Below are positions 16,872 through 23,056 of a DNA stretch of 27,775 nt, in pieces. Each line of letters begins with the position of its first letter. Position 1 is the first letter of the stretch. The notes under the pieces were generated by a model. The model was not told the origin of the DNA and did no database searches. It saw only the letters and a list, made by a program, of their open reading frames with translations. The position numbers were made by a program, and so were the translations under genes. The stretch comes from a virus: positions 1 to 27,775 of IMG/VR virus record IMGVR_UViG_3300045902_000773; one strand, 5' to 3'.

Positions 16872-18059
16872 ATGGCCAAGCCGTTTGATCCCCGCAAAGT
16901 CCTGAAGCAAATCGCCAACTCGCTGCTCCGCGAGTTCTTCACGCGGCGCGGCGAGCTCGCCGACGTCCCGTGGGACCAGCTCAGCGAGCACCGCATCGAG
17001 CCCGTGTTCACGGGCTGGCGGGAACTGCAGGAAGCCAAGCAGCGCGAAGTGCAGATGATCATCCGCGACGTCAACGAACTCGCCGATCACCGCGGCGTGG
17101 CCGTCCTGGCGGAGGAGATCCTCGCCCGCCATCCCGACCGGGCCGAGGACTTTTCCGCGCAGCGCAGCAAGGCCGACAAGGCCATGTGGTCGTACCTGTA
17201 CGCGCCCGAGGTGTTCAACGACGCGGCGATGTTCGCTCGCGCCGATGCGCTGACCGGCGGCCGCCTCTGGAACCGCCGCAACGGCCTGCCGAAGCGCCAG
17301 CTTGAGGATCCCGGGTCACTGTGCAGTCCGCTTGGTGAGGCACTCTCGTCGGTGTACGCGCCGGCCCAGCTCCGTGGCAAGCAGTGCATGGTCGAGCACT
17401 ACCGACGCGCCGACGGCGCGGACTACTTCTTCGCGTACCTCGACGACTACCCCGACAAGCACCTGGTCTTTGATGGGGACGACAACCAGCCGACCGTGCG
17501 TTGGGATCGGTACGCGTTCGAAAACGTCTTCGTCTACAGCGGCGACGAGGGCGTCCTGGAGATCGTCGCGCCCGGCGGCGGGAAGATGTGGACGACCCTG
17601 CAGGTGGCGTTCTGCAAGGCGGTGCTCAAGAAGGACATCCCGCCGGCGGACCCGCTCAAGCCCTCGTATCGCCTCGACCACCTGCTCCAGAACGACTTCC
17701 CGCTTCCCACCGATCCTGCCGATCGTGTCGAGGACGCCCGTATCACGCGGCTGCGCATCGTGCCTCGCGGCGGAGGCGGACACATCGAGATCAAGGCCGA
17801 TCCGCGCGGCGACCGCAACGACATCTACCGCAAGATGGACCGCTGGCTGCGCCGCGAGAACCTGCCAGTCGAAGGGCTGCGCGTCGTCCAGGCGACGTTC
17901 TCGCTCCGTTTCGTCCACAACGGTGTCGGTCGCCAGCCAACGCTGACGTTCGAGGTCTCGGTCCCACACTCCAGCAACCTCAAGAGCAAGCCCGACGAGG
18001 TTCGCGTCATTGGCGAGCGCTGCCTGCGCCGGTGGGAGGTGACCGATGACCAAAGCTGA
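16872..18059 (+). CDS. Unrecognised protein of the XRE-ImmA cassette (395 aa)
   Basis: I do not recognise a family. The N-terminal 130 residues are helical and charged (VLKQIANSLLREFFTRRG, then a long helix ending EVQMIIRDVNELADH). The middle, from about 180, is beta-rich and aromatic (DYFFAYLDDYPDKHLVF, WDRYAFENVFVYSG). A basic stretch GGGGHIEIKADPRGD and a beta C-terminus follow. No signal peptide or membrane segment is seen. AAGGAA stands before the ATG at 16872. Its last 14 bp overlap the next gene, and 83 bp separate it from the ImmA gene. Co-occurrence with a stress-type regulator pair suggests a regulated effector or sensor; that is only context. Confidence 0.8.
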   Translation: MAKPFDPRKVLKQIANSLLREFFTRRGELADVPWDQLSEHRIEPVFTGWRELQEAKQREVQMIIRDVNELADHRGVAVLAEEILARHPDRAEDFSAQRSKADKAMWSYLYAPEVFNDAAMFARADALTGGRLWNRRNGLPKRQLEDPGSLCSPLGEALSSVYAPAQLRGKQCMVEHYRRADGADYFFAYLDDYPDKHLVFDGDDNQPTVRWDRYAFENVFVYSGDEGVLEIVAPGGGKMWTTLQVAFCKAVLKKDIPPADPLKPSYRLDHLLQNDFPLPTDPADRVEDARITRLRIVPRGGGGHIEIKADPRGDRNDIYRKMDRWLRRENLPVEGLRVVQATFSLRFVHNGVGRQPTLTFEVSVPHSSNLKSKPDEVRVIGERCLRRWEVTDDQS

Positions 18060-19020
18060 TCTCTTCCAGATGCTGCTCGTCGCGGCGGACATGCCGGGAT
18101 CGCTCTTCAACCACTCAGAGGTGTCGCGCTGGCCCAAAGAGGCGCTCGACGACCTGCTGAGGTCACACTTGGTGCGCCCCGCTCAGACGGGGCTCACCGC
18201 GCCGTGTCCCCACTGCGACGACGGCCACGTCGAATCGGTGACGGTCGTCGCGCCGTCGGACGACACCGAGAAGCCGCGGTACTTCATCTCCTGCCCGGAG
18301 TCGCTCAAGGTCGAGATCACCGAGGAGATGTGCCGTGGCTGGTCGGTAGACCTTGACGGCGTGGCCTCAGCGCTGGCATCGGCCCTCGCGGTCTCGACAC
18401 CGAAGCCGGTGTTGCCCGGCCGTTTCTGGCGGCTGGGCCGGATGCAGTTGCGCGACACCACGCGCGAGGTCGCTTTCGCGGTGCGACTTGCCGATGACGA
18501 CGCAGAAGTGCTCATGCGCCATGTCGGCGCGGGCGGCCGGGCGGTCGTGTTCGTACCACACCGGGTGCCGGATCCGGGCCGATGGCCCGGGCGCGTGCCC
18601 GCCGTGATTCCCATGCATGGCGTGGCCGCGATGGCCGACGACAACGTTGTGCTCGACCCGCAAGCAGTCATCGAAGCCATCGATGCGGCAGATCGCCTCG
18701 CAGAGCTCACGGGTGGCGTGTCGCTTGATGCACGCGGGAAGAAGCTCGTCCGCGCACAGGTCAAGGCGGAGATCAAGGCGAACTTGACAGACGAGATGCT
18801 GGTGGCCGCGTACCAACTGCATGGCTCGTTCGATAAGGCCGCCGATGCGCTCTCTGAACAGCTGGAGTCGGAGATCTCGCGGGACAGAGTCTGGCGTGCG
18901 GTCCAACGAGCCAAGGAGGCTGGCACTTTCGAACCCGCCGAGGACTCCGCCTCGGTCGGCCGGTCTGTCGCGTCGCAACCCCGCGACAGAGGAAAGAAAA
19001 TCGAACGGTACAGCAAGTAG
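18046..19020 (+). CDS. Unrecognised protein with Cys cluster and C-terminal HTH (324 aa)
   Basis: Residues 20-45 look like a small winged-helix segment (EVSRWPKEALDDLLRSHLV). A Cys pair CPHC (54-57) with Cys83 and Cys96 could bind zinc. The middle is beta-rich (FWRLGRMQLRDTTREVAFAV). The C-terminal 80 residues carry helices that read like a Fis/HTH-type unit (DEMLVAAYQLHGSFDKAADA, then SRDRVWRAVQRAKE). A nucleic-acid-binding role is plausible; the family is unknown to me. The start has a strong GGGAGGTGA site and overlaps the previous gene by 14 bp, so the two proteins are likely made together. It ends the cassette, 217 bp before the phage-type module. Confidence 0.8.
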   Translation: MTKADLFQMLLVAADMPGSLFNHSEVSRWPKEALDDLLRSHLVRPAQTGLTAPCPHCDDGHVESVTVVAPSDDTEKPRYFISCPESLKVEITEEMCRGWSVDLDGVASALASALAVSTPKPVLPGRFWRLGRMQLRDTTREVAFAVRLADDDAEVLMRHVGAGGRAVVFVPHRVPDPGRWPGRVPAVIPMHGVAAMADDNVVLDPQAVIEAIDAADRLAELTGGVSLDARGKKLVRAQVKAEIKANLTDEMLVAAYQLHGSFDKAADALSEQLESEISRDRVWRAVQRAKEAGTFEPAEDSASVGRSVASQPRDRGKKIERYSK

Positions 19021-19082
19021 CGCTTCCATAAGGGCTTAGGTGTGTCGCACGCAGCGATACGCCCCATTCCAACCCTCGATTT

Positions 19083-19209
19083 CCGCGACACCGGGCCCTG
19101 CGTCCGAGGCCGGTCGGCTCATAACCGGCCAGTCACGGGCGCACCTGTGCATCCCTCGCGGCGTGTTGCCGCGGCGCAGTCCTTCGCGTGCGGTCCTGTG
19201 ACTGGTTGG
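19083..19209 (+). ncRNA. Structured leader or tRNA-like RNA element
   Basis: Bases 19112-19117 and 19125-19130 form a 6-bp stem around the loop CTCATAA, the anticodon arm of a tRNA-Met. CCGCGA (19083-19088) can pair with 19156-19161 as an acceptor-like stem spaced 79 nt end to end, but no T-arm consensus follows. Alternatively 19125-19139 pairs with 19195-19209 in a 15-bp helix with three G-U pairs, enclosing hairpins at 19141-19150 and 19157-19173. The two folds exclude each other. It is either a decayed tRNA or a regulatory leader RNA. Confidence 0.4.
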
Positions 19210-19215
19210 CGAGCA

Positions 19216-19235
19216 GACCTCCGGCCTCGGAGGTC
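19216..19235 (+). promoter_or_regulatory. Hairpin sequestering the Shine-Dalgarno of the sigma-like gene
   Basis: GACCTCCG (19216-19223) is perfectly complementary to CGGAGGTC (19228-19235) across a GCCT loop. The right arm contains GGAGG (19229-19233), the ribosome-binding site of the ATG at 19238. The fold would block initiation unless opened. Confidence 0.65.
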
Positions 19236-19237
19236 CC

Positions 19238-19828
19238 ATGACCAGCCGCAGCGATGTCGTGTCCCACCCGTTCACCGCCGACCTGATCCGCCGCAAGGCG
19301 ATGTTCCTCAGCCGCAGCGTTGGCTTCGCCCGCGCGGAAGAGGAGGACCTGCGTCAGGAGATGGCGCTGTTCCTGCTCACCAAGGCCGATCTCTTCGACG
19401 CCAGCCGGGGCTCGATCCAGGCGTTCGCCACCTCGGTCGTGACGAGTTGGATCGGGATGGAGGTCCGCCGCCGTAAGGGCGTCAAGCGTCGCGCCGCTGG
19501 GCGCACGCTGTCCCTGGACGAAGAGCAGCCGGGACACCACTCGCACCGCAGTTCCATCGGCGATCGCATGAACGACGCCGACGGCGGCCGCCGCACCGGC
19601 ACAACGCCCCACACTCCCGCCGAGGAAGCCGCGATCCGCGACGAGGCGGCGCTCGTCGACGCCATGCTCACTCCCCGCGAGCGGATCTTGCTCCGGGACG
19701 TCGCCGAACTCGGCATCACCGGCGCTGCCAAGAAGCGCAAGGTTTCGCGGTGGATTCTGCTGCCGCGCCTCGAAGCGATCCGCGCTCGCATCCTCGAATC
19801 CGCCACATCGCTCTCGGAATTTGCATAA
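19238..19828 (+). CDS. Phage-type sigma-like transcription factor
   Basis: A 196-aa protein laid out like a two-domain sigma-70/ECF factor. Residues 15-80 resemble region 2 (ADLIRRKAMFLSRSVGF, then EEEDLRQEMALFLLTKA, the usual DLxQE helix, and FATSVVTSWIGMEVRRRKG). An acidic/Gly linker of about 50 residues follows. Residues 143-183 form a region 4-like HTH (LTPRERILLRDVAELGITGA, then AAKKRKVSRWILLPRLEAIR). It could direct RNA polymerase to the phage-module genes downstream. The start is fixed by GGAGG 5 bp upstream, itself buried in a hairpin. Sequence divergence from housekeeping factors is large, so a non-sigma DNA-binding role is possible. Confidence 0.75.
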   Translation: MTSRSDVVSHPFTADLIRRKAMFLSRSVGFARAEEEDLRQEMALFLLTKADLFDASRGSIQAFATSVVTSWIGMEVRRRKGVKRRAAGRTLSLDEEQPGHHSHRSSIGDRMNDADGGRRTGTTPHTPAEEAAIRDEAALVDAMLTPRERILLRDVAELGITGAAKKRKVSRWILLPRLEAIRARILESATSLSEFA

Positions 19829-19836
19829 AGGCATGC
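19820..19836 (+). repeat. TTTGCATAAAGGCATGC repeat, right copy
   Basis: It covers the stop codon of the sigma-like gene and differs from the left copy near 1848 at one base. It may be one end of an att-like direct repeat, or a coincidental or translational-end motif. Confidence 0.4.
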
Positions 19837-19871
19837 CCAGCGGGCAGTCGCTCGCTGCGGACCGGCGATCC

Positions 19872-19902
19872 GGGGCCCGGCTCACGACGTGGGCCGGGCC
19901 CC
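19872..19902 (+). other. Perfect 14-bp hairpin with GAC loop between genes
   Basis: Bases 19872-19885 pair with 19889-19902 (10 GC-only pairs plus TCAC/GTGG with one G-U) around a 3-nt loop. No T-tract follows, so a simple intrinsic terminator is unlikely. It may serve as an RNA processing or stability element between the sigma-like gene and the next one. Confidence 0.6.
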
Positions 19903-19943
19903 GGCCCCCGCGGGCTCCCGCACCTCCCACGGAGAACGCCACC

Positions 19944-20240
19944 ATGCGATGTGTCGAGTACCGCTTTGAGTTCAGTCCGGATGTGGATCTGTCGGAGGCC
20001 GAAGACACGCTCCGGCTGTCTCTGCTGGCCGCTGAAGGGCTCTGCGGCGAAGCCAAGGTCCGCACCGAGGTGACGTTCTCCGTCCACCCGCTTCAGGCCG
20101 AGTTGCGTGTGAGCGGGTGCGACACCATCGTCGACTCGGTCGCCCAGATCTGCACGTCTCTGCTCACGCACGAGTTCGGCCGCGAGGCGTTCCGCGTACG
20201 TCGCGAGCCGTCGGCCGAGCCCGCGACGGCTGCCGCGTGA
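19944..20240 (+). CDS. Small hypothetical protein of the phage module (98 aa)
   Basis: The protein starts MRCVEYRFEFSPDVDLSEAE and alternates beta strands and helices (EVTFSVHPLQAELRVSG, then IVDSVAQICTSLLTHEFG), like a small alpha/beta fold. GGAGA lies before the ATG at 19944. Longer in-frame forms would run through the preceding hairpin and are rejected. The stop overlaps an in-frame GTG of the following ATPase frame. No family is recognised. Confidence 0.7.
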   Translation: MRCVEYRFEFSPDVDLSEAEDTLRLSLLAAEGLCGEAKVRTEVTFSVHPLQAELRVSGCDTIVDSVAQICTSLLTHEFGREAFRVRREPSAEPATAAA

Positions 20241-20338
20241 CCCGCCGCCTTCCGCTCGTCCGCCTCGGCCAGGGCGCGTTTACCCGCGACATCTGGCCGG
20301 ACGACATCGAGTCCTCACTCCCCAAGCACGGAGATCCC

Positions 20339-21154
20339 ATGCCCGCAACCGCGACCGCCACCCTCATGAACCAGATCAGCAAGGGCCGCAAGGCCCGTCC
20401 CCGCCGCGTGATGCTCTACGGCACACACGGTATCGGCAAGAGCACCTTCGGCGCGATGGCCGAGAAGCCCATATTCGTCCCCACCGAGGACGGCCTGGCC
20501 GACATCGACTGCGAGTCGTTCCCGCTGGCCCGCAGCCTCGGCGAGGTGATGGCGGCGCTCGAGTCGTTGTACTCGGGCGACCACGACTACCGCACAGTCG
20601 TCATCGACAGCCTTGACTGGCTCGAGCGCCTGATCTGGGCCGAGGTCTGCGCCGACGAGAACGTCGAGAACATCGAGAAGATCGGGTATGCGAAGGGCTT
20701 TGCCTTCGCAGTCGACAAGTGGCGGGCGGTGCTCGGCGCGCTCGATGCGCTCCGCAGCGATCGCGGCATGACGGTCGTGCTCATCGCTCACGCCAAGATC
20801 GAGAAGTTCGAGAACCCCGAGACTGTGCCGTACGACCGCTACTCGCCGCGCCTGCACAAGCTCGCGTCGGCGCTGGTGCAGGAGTGGGCCGACGAGGTGC
20901 TCTTCGCCACGTACAAAGTCCACACCATCAAGGTTGACGAGGGCTTCAACAAGGCCAAGCACAACGGCGTGAGCACTGGCGAGCGGATCATCCGCACCGT
21001 CGAGCGGCCAGCGCACGTCGCCAAGAACCGCTTGGGTCTGCCCGAAGAGATCCCGCTGGACTACCGCGTCTTCGCGGCGCTCGTGCGCGGCGAGGACCCC
21101 TTCGCCGCCGTCACTGCACCTGCCCCCACCACCGACAACGCCGGCGCGGCTTGA
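20339..21154 (+). CDS. Phage RecA-like ATPase (Sak4-type AAA protein)
   Basis: A 271-aa P-loop ATPase. Walker A is GTHGIGKST (28-36), followed by PIFVPTEDGLADID. Walker B is TVVIDS (86-91) in the context YRTVVIDSLDWLERL. The motif VVLIAHAKIEKFENP is a sensor-like strand. This is the phage family often annotated simply as ATP-binding protein and related to Sak4, a RecA-core single-strand annealing/recombination ATPase. The next gene is a DUF669 protein, the usual neighbour and probable ssDNA-binding partner. ATG 20339 has GGAG eight bases upstream. A GTG at 20237 would add 34 residues and overlap the preceding stop, but lacks a ribosome-binding site. Confidence 0.88.
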   Translation: MPATATATLMNQISKGRKARPRRVMLYGTHGIGKSTFGAMAEKPIFVPTEDGLADIDCESFPLARSLGEVMAALESLYSGDHDYRTVVIDSLDWLERLIWAEVCADENVENIEKIGYAKGFAFAVDKWRAVLGALDALRSDRGMTVVLIAHAKIEKFENPETVPYDRYSPRLHKLASALVQEWADEVLFATYKVHTIKVDEGFNKAKHNGVSTGERIIRTVERPAHVAKNRLGLPEEIPLDYRVFAALVRGEDPFAAVTAPAPTTDNAGAA

Positions 21155-21213
21155 GCGCCGTTGCCGTTGTCCATCCCTCATCCGTCCATCACCAATCGCA
21201 AAGGAACTGACTC

Positions 21214-21684
21214 ATGGCAACTCTGAACAACTTCGACGCAAACCAGGTTGACCCGTCCGTCGCGCTCGATCCGCTCCCCGCGGGCAAGTACCTCGCCGTC
21301 GTCTCCGAGTCGGAGCTCAAGCCGACCAAGACCGGGGGCGGCAAGTACCTGCAGCTGACCTTCCAGATCATCGACGGCGAGTTCAAGGGCCGCCTGGTCT
21401 GGGCCCGCCTCAACCTCGAGAACAAGAGCGAAATGACGGTCAAGATCGCTCGCGGCGAGCTCTCGGCCATCTGCCGCGCCATCGGCGTCATGCAGCCGAG
21501 GGACTCGGTCGAGCTCCACAACGTGCCGCTGGAGATCAACGTCGGGCTGAAGAAGCGCGATGACACGGGCGAGCCTGTCAACGTGATCAAGGGCTACGGC
21601 AAGAAGGGCGGCGGGGGCTCGCCGGTGAGCGCTCGTGCTCCCGTCGGCGTCGGCCCGGGGAGCACGCCGCCCTGGAAGCGATGA
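21214..21684 (+). CDS. DUF669 phage protein, probable ssDNA-binding
   Basis: A 156-aa protein with the DUF669 pattern: PLPAGKYLAVVSESELKPTK, then GGGKYLQLTFQIIDGEFKGR and VWARLNLENKS, then EINVGLKKRDDTGEPVNVI. The family sits beside Sak4-like ATPases in phages and is thought to bind single-stranded DNA, with an OB-like fold. The C-terminal tail is Gly/Pro-rich and ends WKR, unlike the acidic tip of bacterial SSB. AAAGGAA precedes the ATG. Right after the stop a pentanucleotide array begins. Confidence 0.88.
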   Translation: MATLNNFDANQVDPSVALDPLPAGKYLAVVSESELKPTKTGGGKYLQLTFQIIDGEFKGRLVWARLNLENKSEMTVKIARGELSAICRAIGVMQPRDSVELHNVPLEINVGLKKRDDTGEPVNVIKGYGKKGGGGSPVSARAPVGVGPGSTPPWKR

Positions 21685-21700
21685 AGAGGACAAGTACGGG

Positions 21701-21800
21701 CGAGGTGAGACAAGGCGGGCTGAGTCTTCGCACGGCATGGCGCGGCGGGGATTGGCATGGCCAGGCCCGGCGGGGCGTGACCTGGCTGGGAAAGGCATGG
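21701..21800 (+). repeat. Pentanucleotide-period (NNNGG) array A
   Basis: One hundred bases fall into 20 successive pentamers, 15 of which end in GG (for example CACGG CATGG CGCGG). It fills the gap between the DUF669 gene and the next gene. Words such as CATGGCCAGG are shared with array C. Confidence 0.8.
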
Positions 21801-21856
21801 ACTTAGCCGCCCCGGACCTTGCGGTTCGGGACGGCATTCAAACAAGGAGCACACGA

Positions 21857-22474
21857 ATGAGCACAGCAACAGCGATCGGACCGAGCATCAGCAACGGCGG
21901 CAAGCGGATCATCGACTCGAGCATTCCGTACCGCGTAGAGGTCGAGATCCAGGGCGACGCGGACCTCTTGTTCCACCGCTGGAACTGCGAGGCCGTCGAG
22001 GCCAAGGCGCGCTCGGCCAAGGGATCGGCGGCGAAGAAGACCGACGACATCGAGTCGTACGTCTACCGCAACGACGACGGCGAACTCTGCCTGCCGGGCG
22101 AGTACCTCCGTCAAGCGGTGATCGCGGCAGCCAAGTTCCGGCAGGATCCTCGTTCTCCGCGCAAGAGCGCGCAGGATCTCGTGAAAGCGGCGGTCGTGAG
22201 TCTGACGCCGCTCGCCGGCCTCGGCACCACGCGGTGGGACTACGAGCACAAGTGCCGCGTGCAGGTGCAGCGCAACGGCATCACGCGGGTGCGCCCGGCG
22301 CTCAAGACCGGCTGGTCCGCGGCGTTCGTGTTCATGGTCAACCTGCCGGAGTACGTCTCGCCCGAGATGCTGCACGGGCTGCTCACCGACGCGGGTCGTC
22401 TGGTCGGCCTCGCGGACTTCCGCCCGACCTATGGGCGATTCCGCGTCACGCGGTTCGATGTGCTGGCGGACTGA
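21857..22474 (+). CDS. Phage protein of the recombination module, possibly RAMP-like
   Basis: A 205-aa protein. It begins with a beta strand YRVEVEIQGDADLLFHRW, continues with the motif ESYVYRNDDGELCLPGEYLR, the helix RQAVIAAAKFRQDPRSPRKS, and ends with a Gly-rich turn and strand GRLVGLADFRPTYGRFRV. Homologues, as I recall them, occur in phages beside DUF669/Sak4 genes with no assigned function. The strand order and the late G-rich loop recall the ferredoxin-like RAMP folds of Cas5/Cas7, but this is only a shape-level resemblance. ATG 21857 is chosen because AAGGAG stands 8 bp upstream; longer forms would translate array A. Confidence 0.75.
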   Translation: MSTATAIGPSISNGGKRIIDSSIPYRVEVEIQGDADLLFHRWNCEAVEAKARSAKGSAAKKTDDIESYVYRNDDGELCLPGEYLRQAVIAAAKFRQDPRSPRKSAQDLVKAAVVSLTPLAGLGTTRWDYEHKCRVQVQRNGITRVRPALKTGWSAAFVFMVNLPEYVSPEMLHGLLTDAGRLVGLADFRPTYGRFRVTRFDVLAD

Positions 22475-22529
22475 TGGGCTCTGGTTGGTTATGGCGAGGC
22501 TGGGCATGGTCGGGCGAGGCTTGGCGAGG
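22475..22529 (+). repeat. Pentanucleotide-period (NNNGG) array B
   Basis: Starting directly at the stop of the upstream gene, 22480-22529 reads as ten pentamers, nine of them ending in GG (TCTGG, TATGG, CGAGG, CTGGG, CATGG and so on). It ends 13 bp before the RusA start. Confidence 0.75.
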
Positions 22530-22542
22530 TTCGAACAGACGC

Positions 22543-22914
22543 ATGGAACTCTCTCTCCCACTCCCACCCTCGGCCAATCACTACTACCGGCGCGTCGGCC
22601 GCGCAACGCTGATCAGTCGCGCCGGGCGGGAGTATCGCGCCGGCGTGAAGGCGGCGTTGCTGGCCATGGGCGCTCCCTCCGTGACGGGCCCCCTCACGGT
22701 GTTGGTGATTGTGTACCCGCCAGATCGGAGGCGTCGCGACCTCGACAACCTACTCAAATGCCTGCTCGACTCGCTTCAGCACGGAGGGCTCTACCGAGAT
22801 GACAGCATGATCGATCGGATCGACATCCGCCGCGGCCCATGCACGCGGGGCGGCGGAGTGCATGTGGCAGTCCACGAACTTCAGGGCCCGGTGTGTTCCG
22901 GTCCGGCGAGGTGA
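22543..22914 (+). CDS. rusA: RusA-family Holliday junction resolvase
   Basis: A 123-aa endonuclease of the RusA family, which cuts four-way junctions in symmetrical pairs using acidic residues and magnesium. The N-terminus LPLPPSANHYYRR is typical. The catalytic block is PPDRRRRDLDNLLKCLLDSL, with Asp66 and Asp68, and a further acidic pair Asp86/Asp87 in YRDDSMIDRI. Length matches E. coli RusA (120 aa). The ATG has no strong Shine-Dalgarno apart from the GAGG of array B. In the phage setting it would resolve recombination or branched replication intermediates before packaging. Confidence 0.92.
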   Translation: MELSLPLPPSANHYYRRVGRATLISRAGREYRAGVKAALLAMGAPSVTGPLTVLVIVYPPDRRRRDLDNLLKCLLDSLQHGGLYRDDSMIDRIDIRRGPCTRGGGVHVAVHELQGPVCSGPAR

Positions 22915-23020
22915 GGCCAGGTCTGGATTGGCGTGGCATGGCCAGGCACGTCGGGGCGGTTCGGGACAAGCACGGCCCGGCGTGGCATGGCAAGGCTCGG
23001 CAGGGCTCGGATTGGCGTGA
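22907..23020 (+). repeat. Pentanucleotide-period (NNNGG) array C with one phase slip
   Basis: Pentamers from 22907 (CGAGG TGAGG CCAGG TCTGG ATTGG CGTGG CATGG) run through the RusA stop. The phase slips by one base near 22971 and continues to 23020 (CACGG CCCGG CGTGG CATGG). It fills the gap before the helicase. Confidence 0.8.
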
Positions 23021-23056
23021 GCGCCGGCGTGGCGAAAGCCGCGTCGGCGGATTGAG

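Noticed and set aside
19083-19161. Functional tRNA-Met gene
   Set aside because: The anticodon arm and an acceptor-like pair exist, but no T-arm consensus or normal D arm can be drawn; kept only as a tRNA-like element.
21701-23020. CRISPR array
   Set aside because: The repeats are 5-bp periodic without fixed-length repeat/spacer alternation, and no cas genes are nearby.
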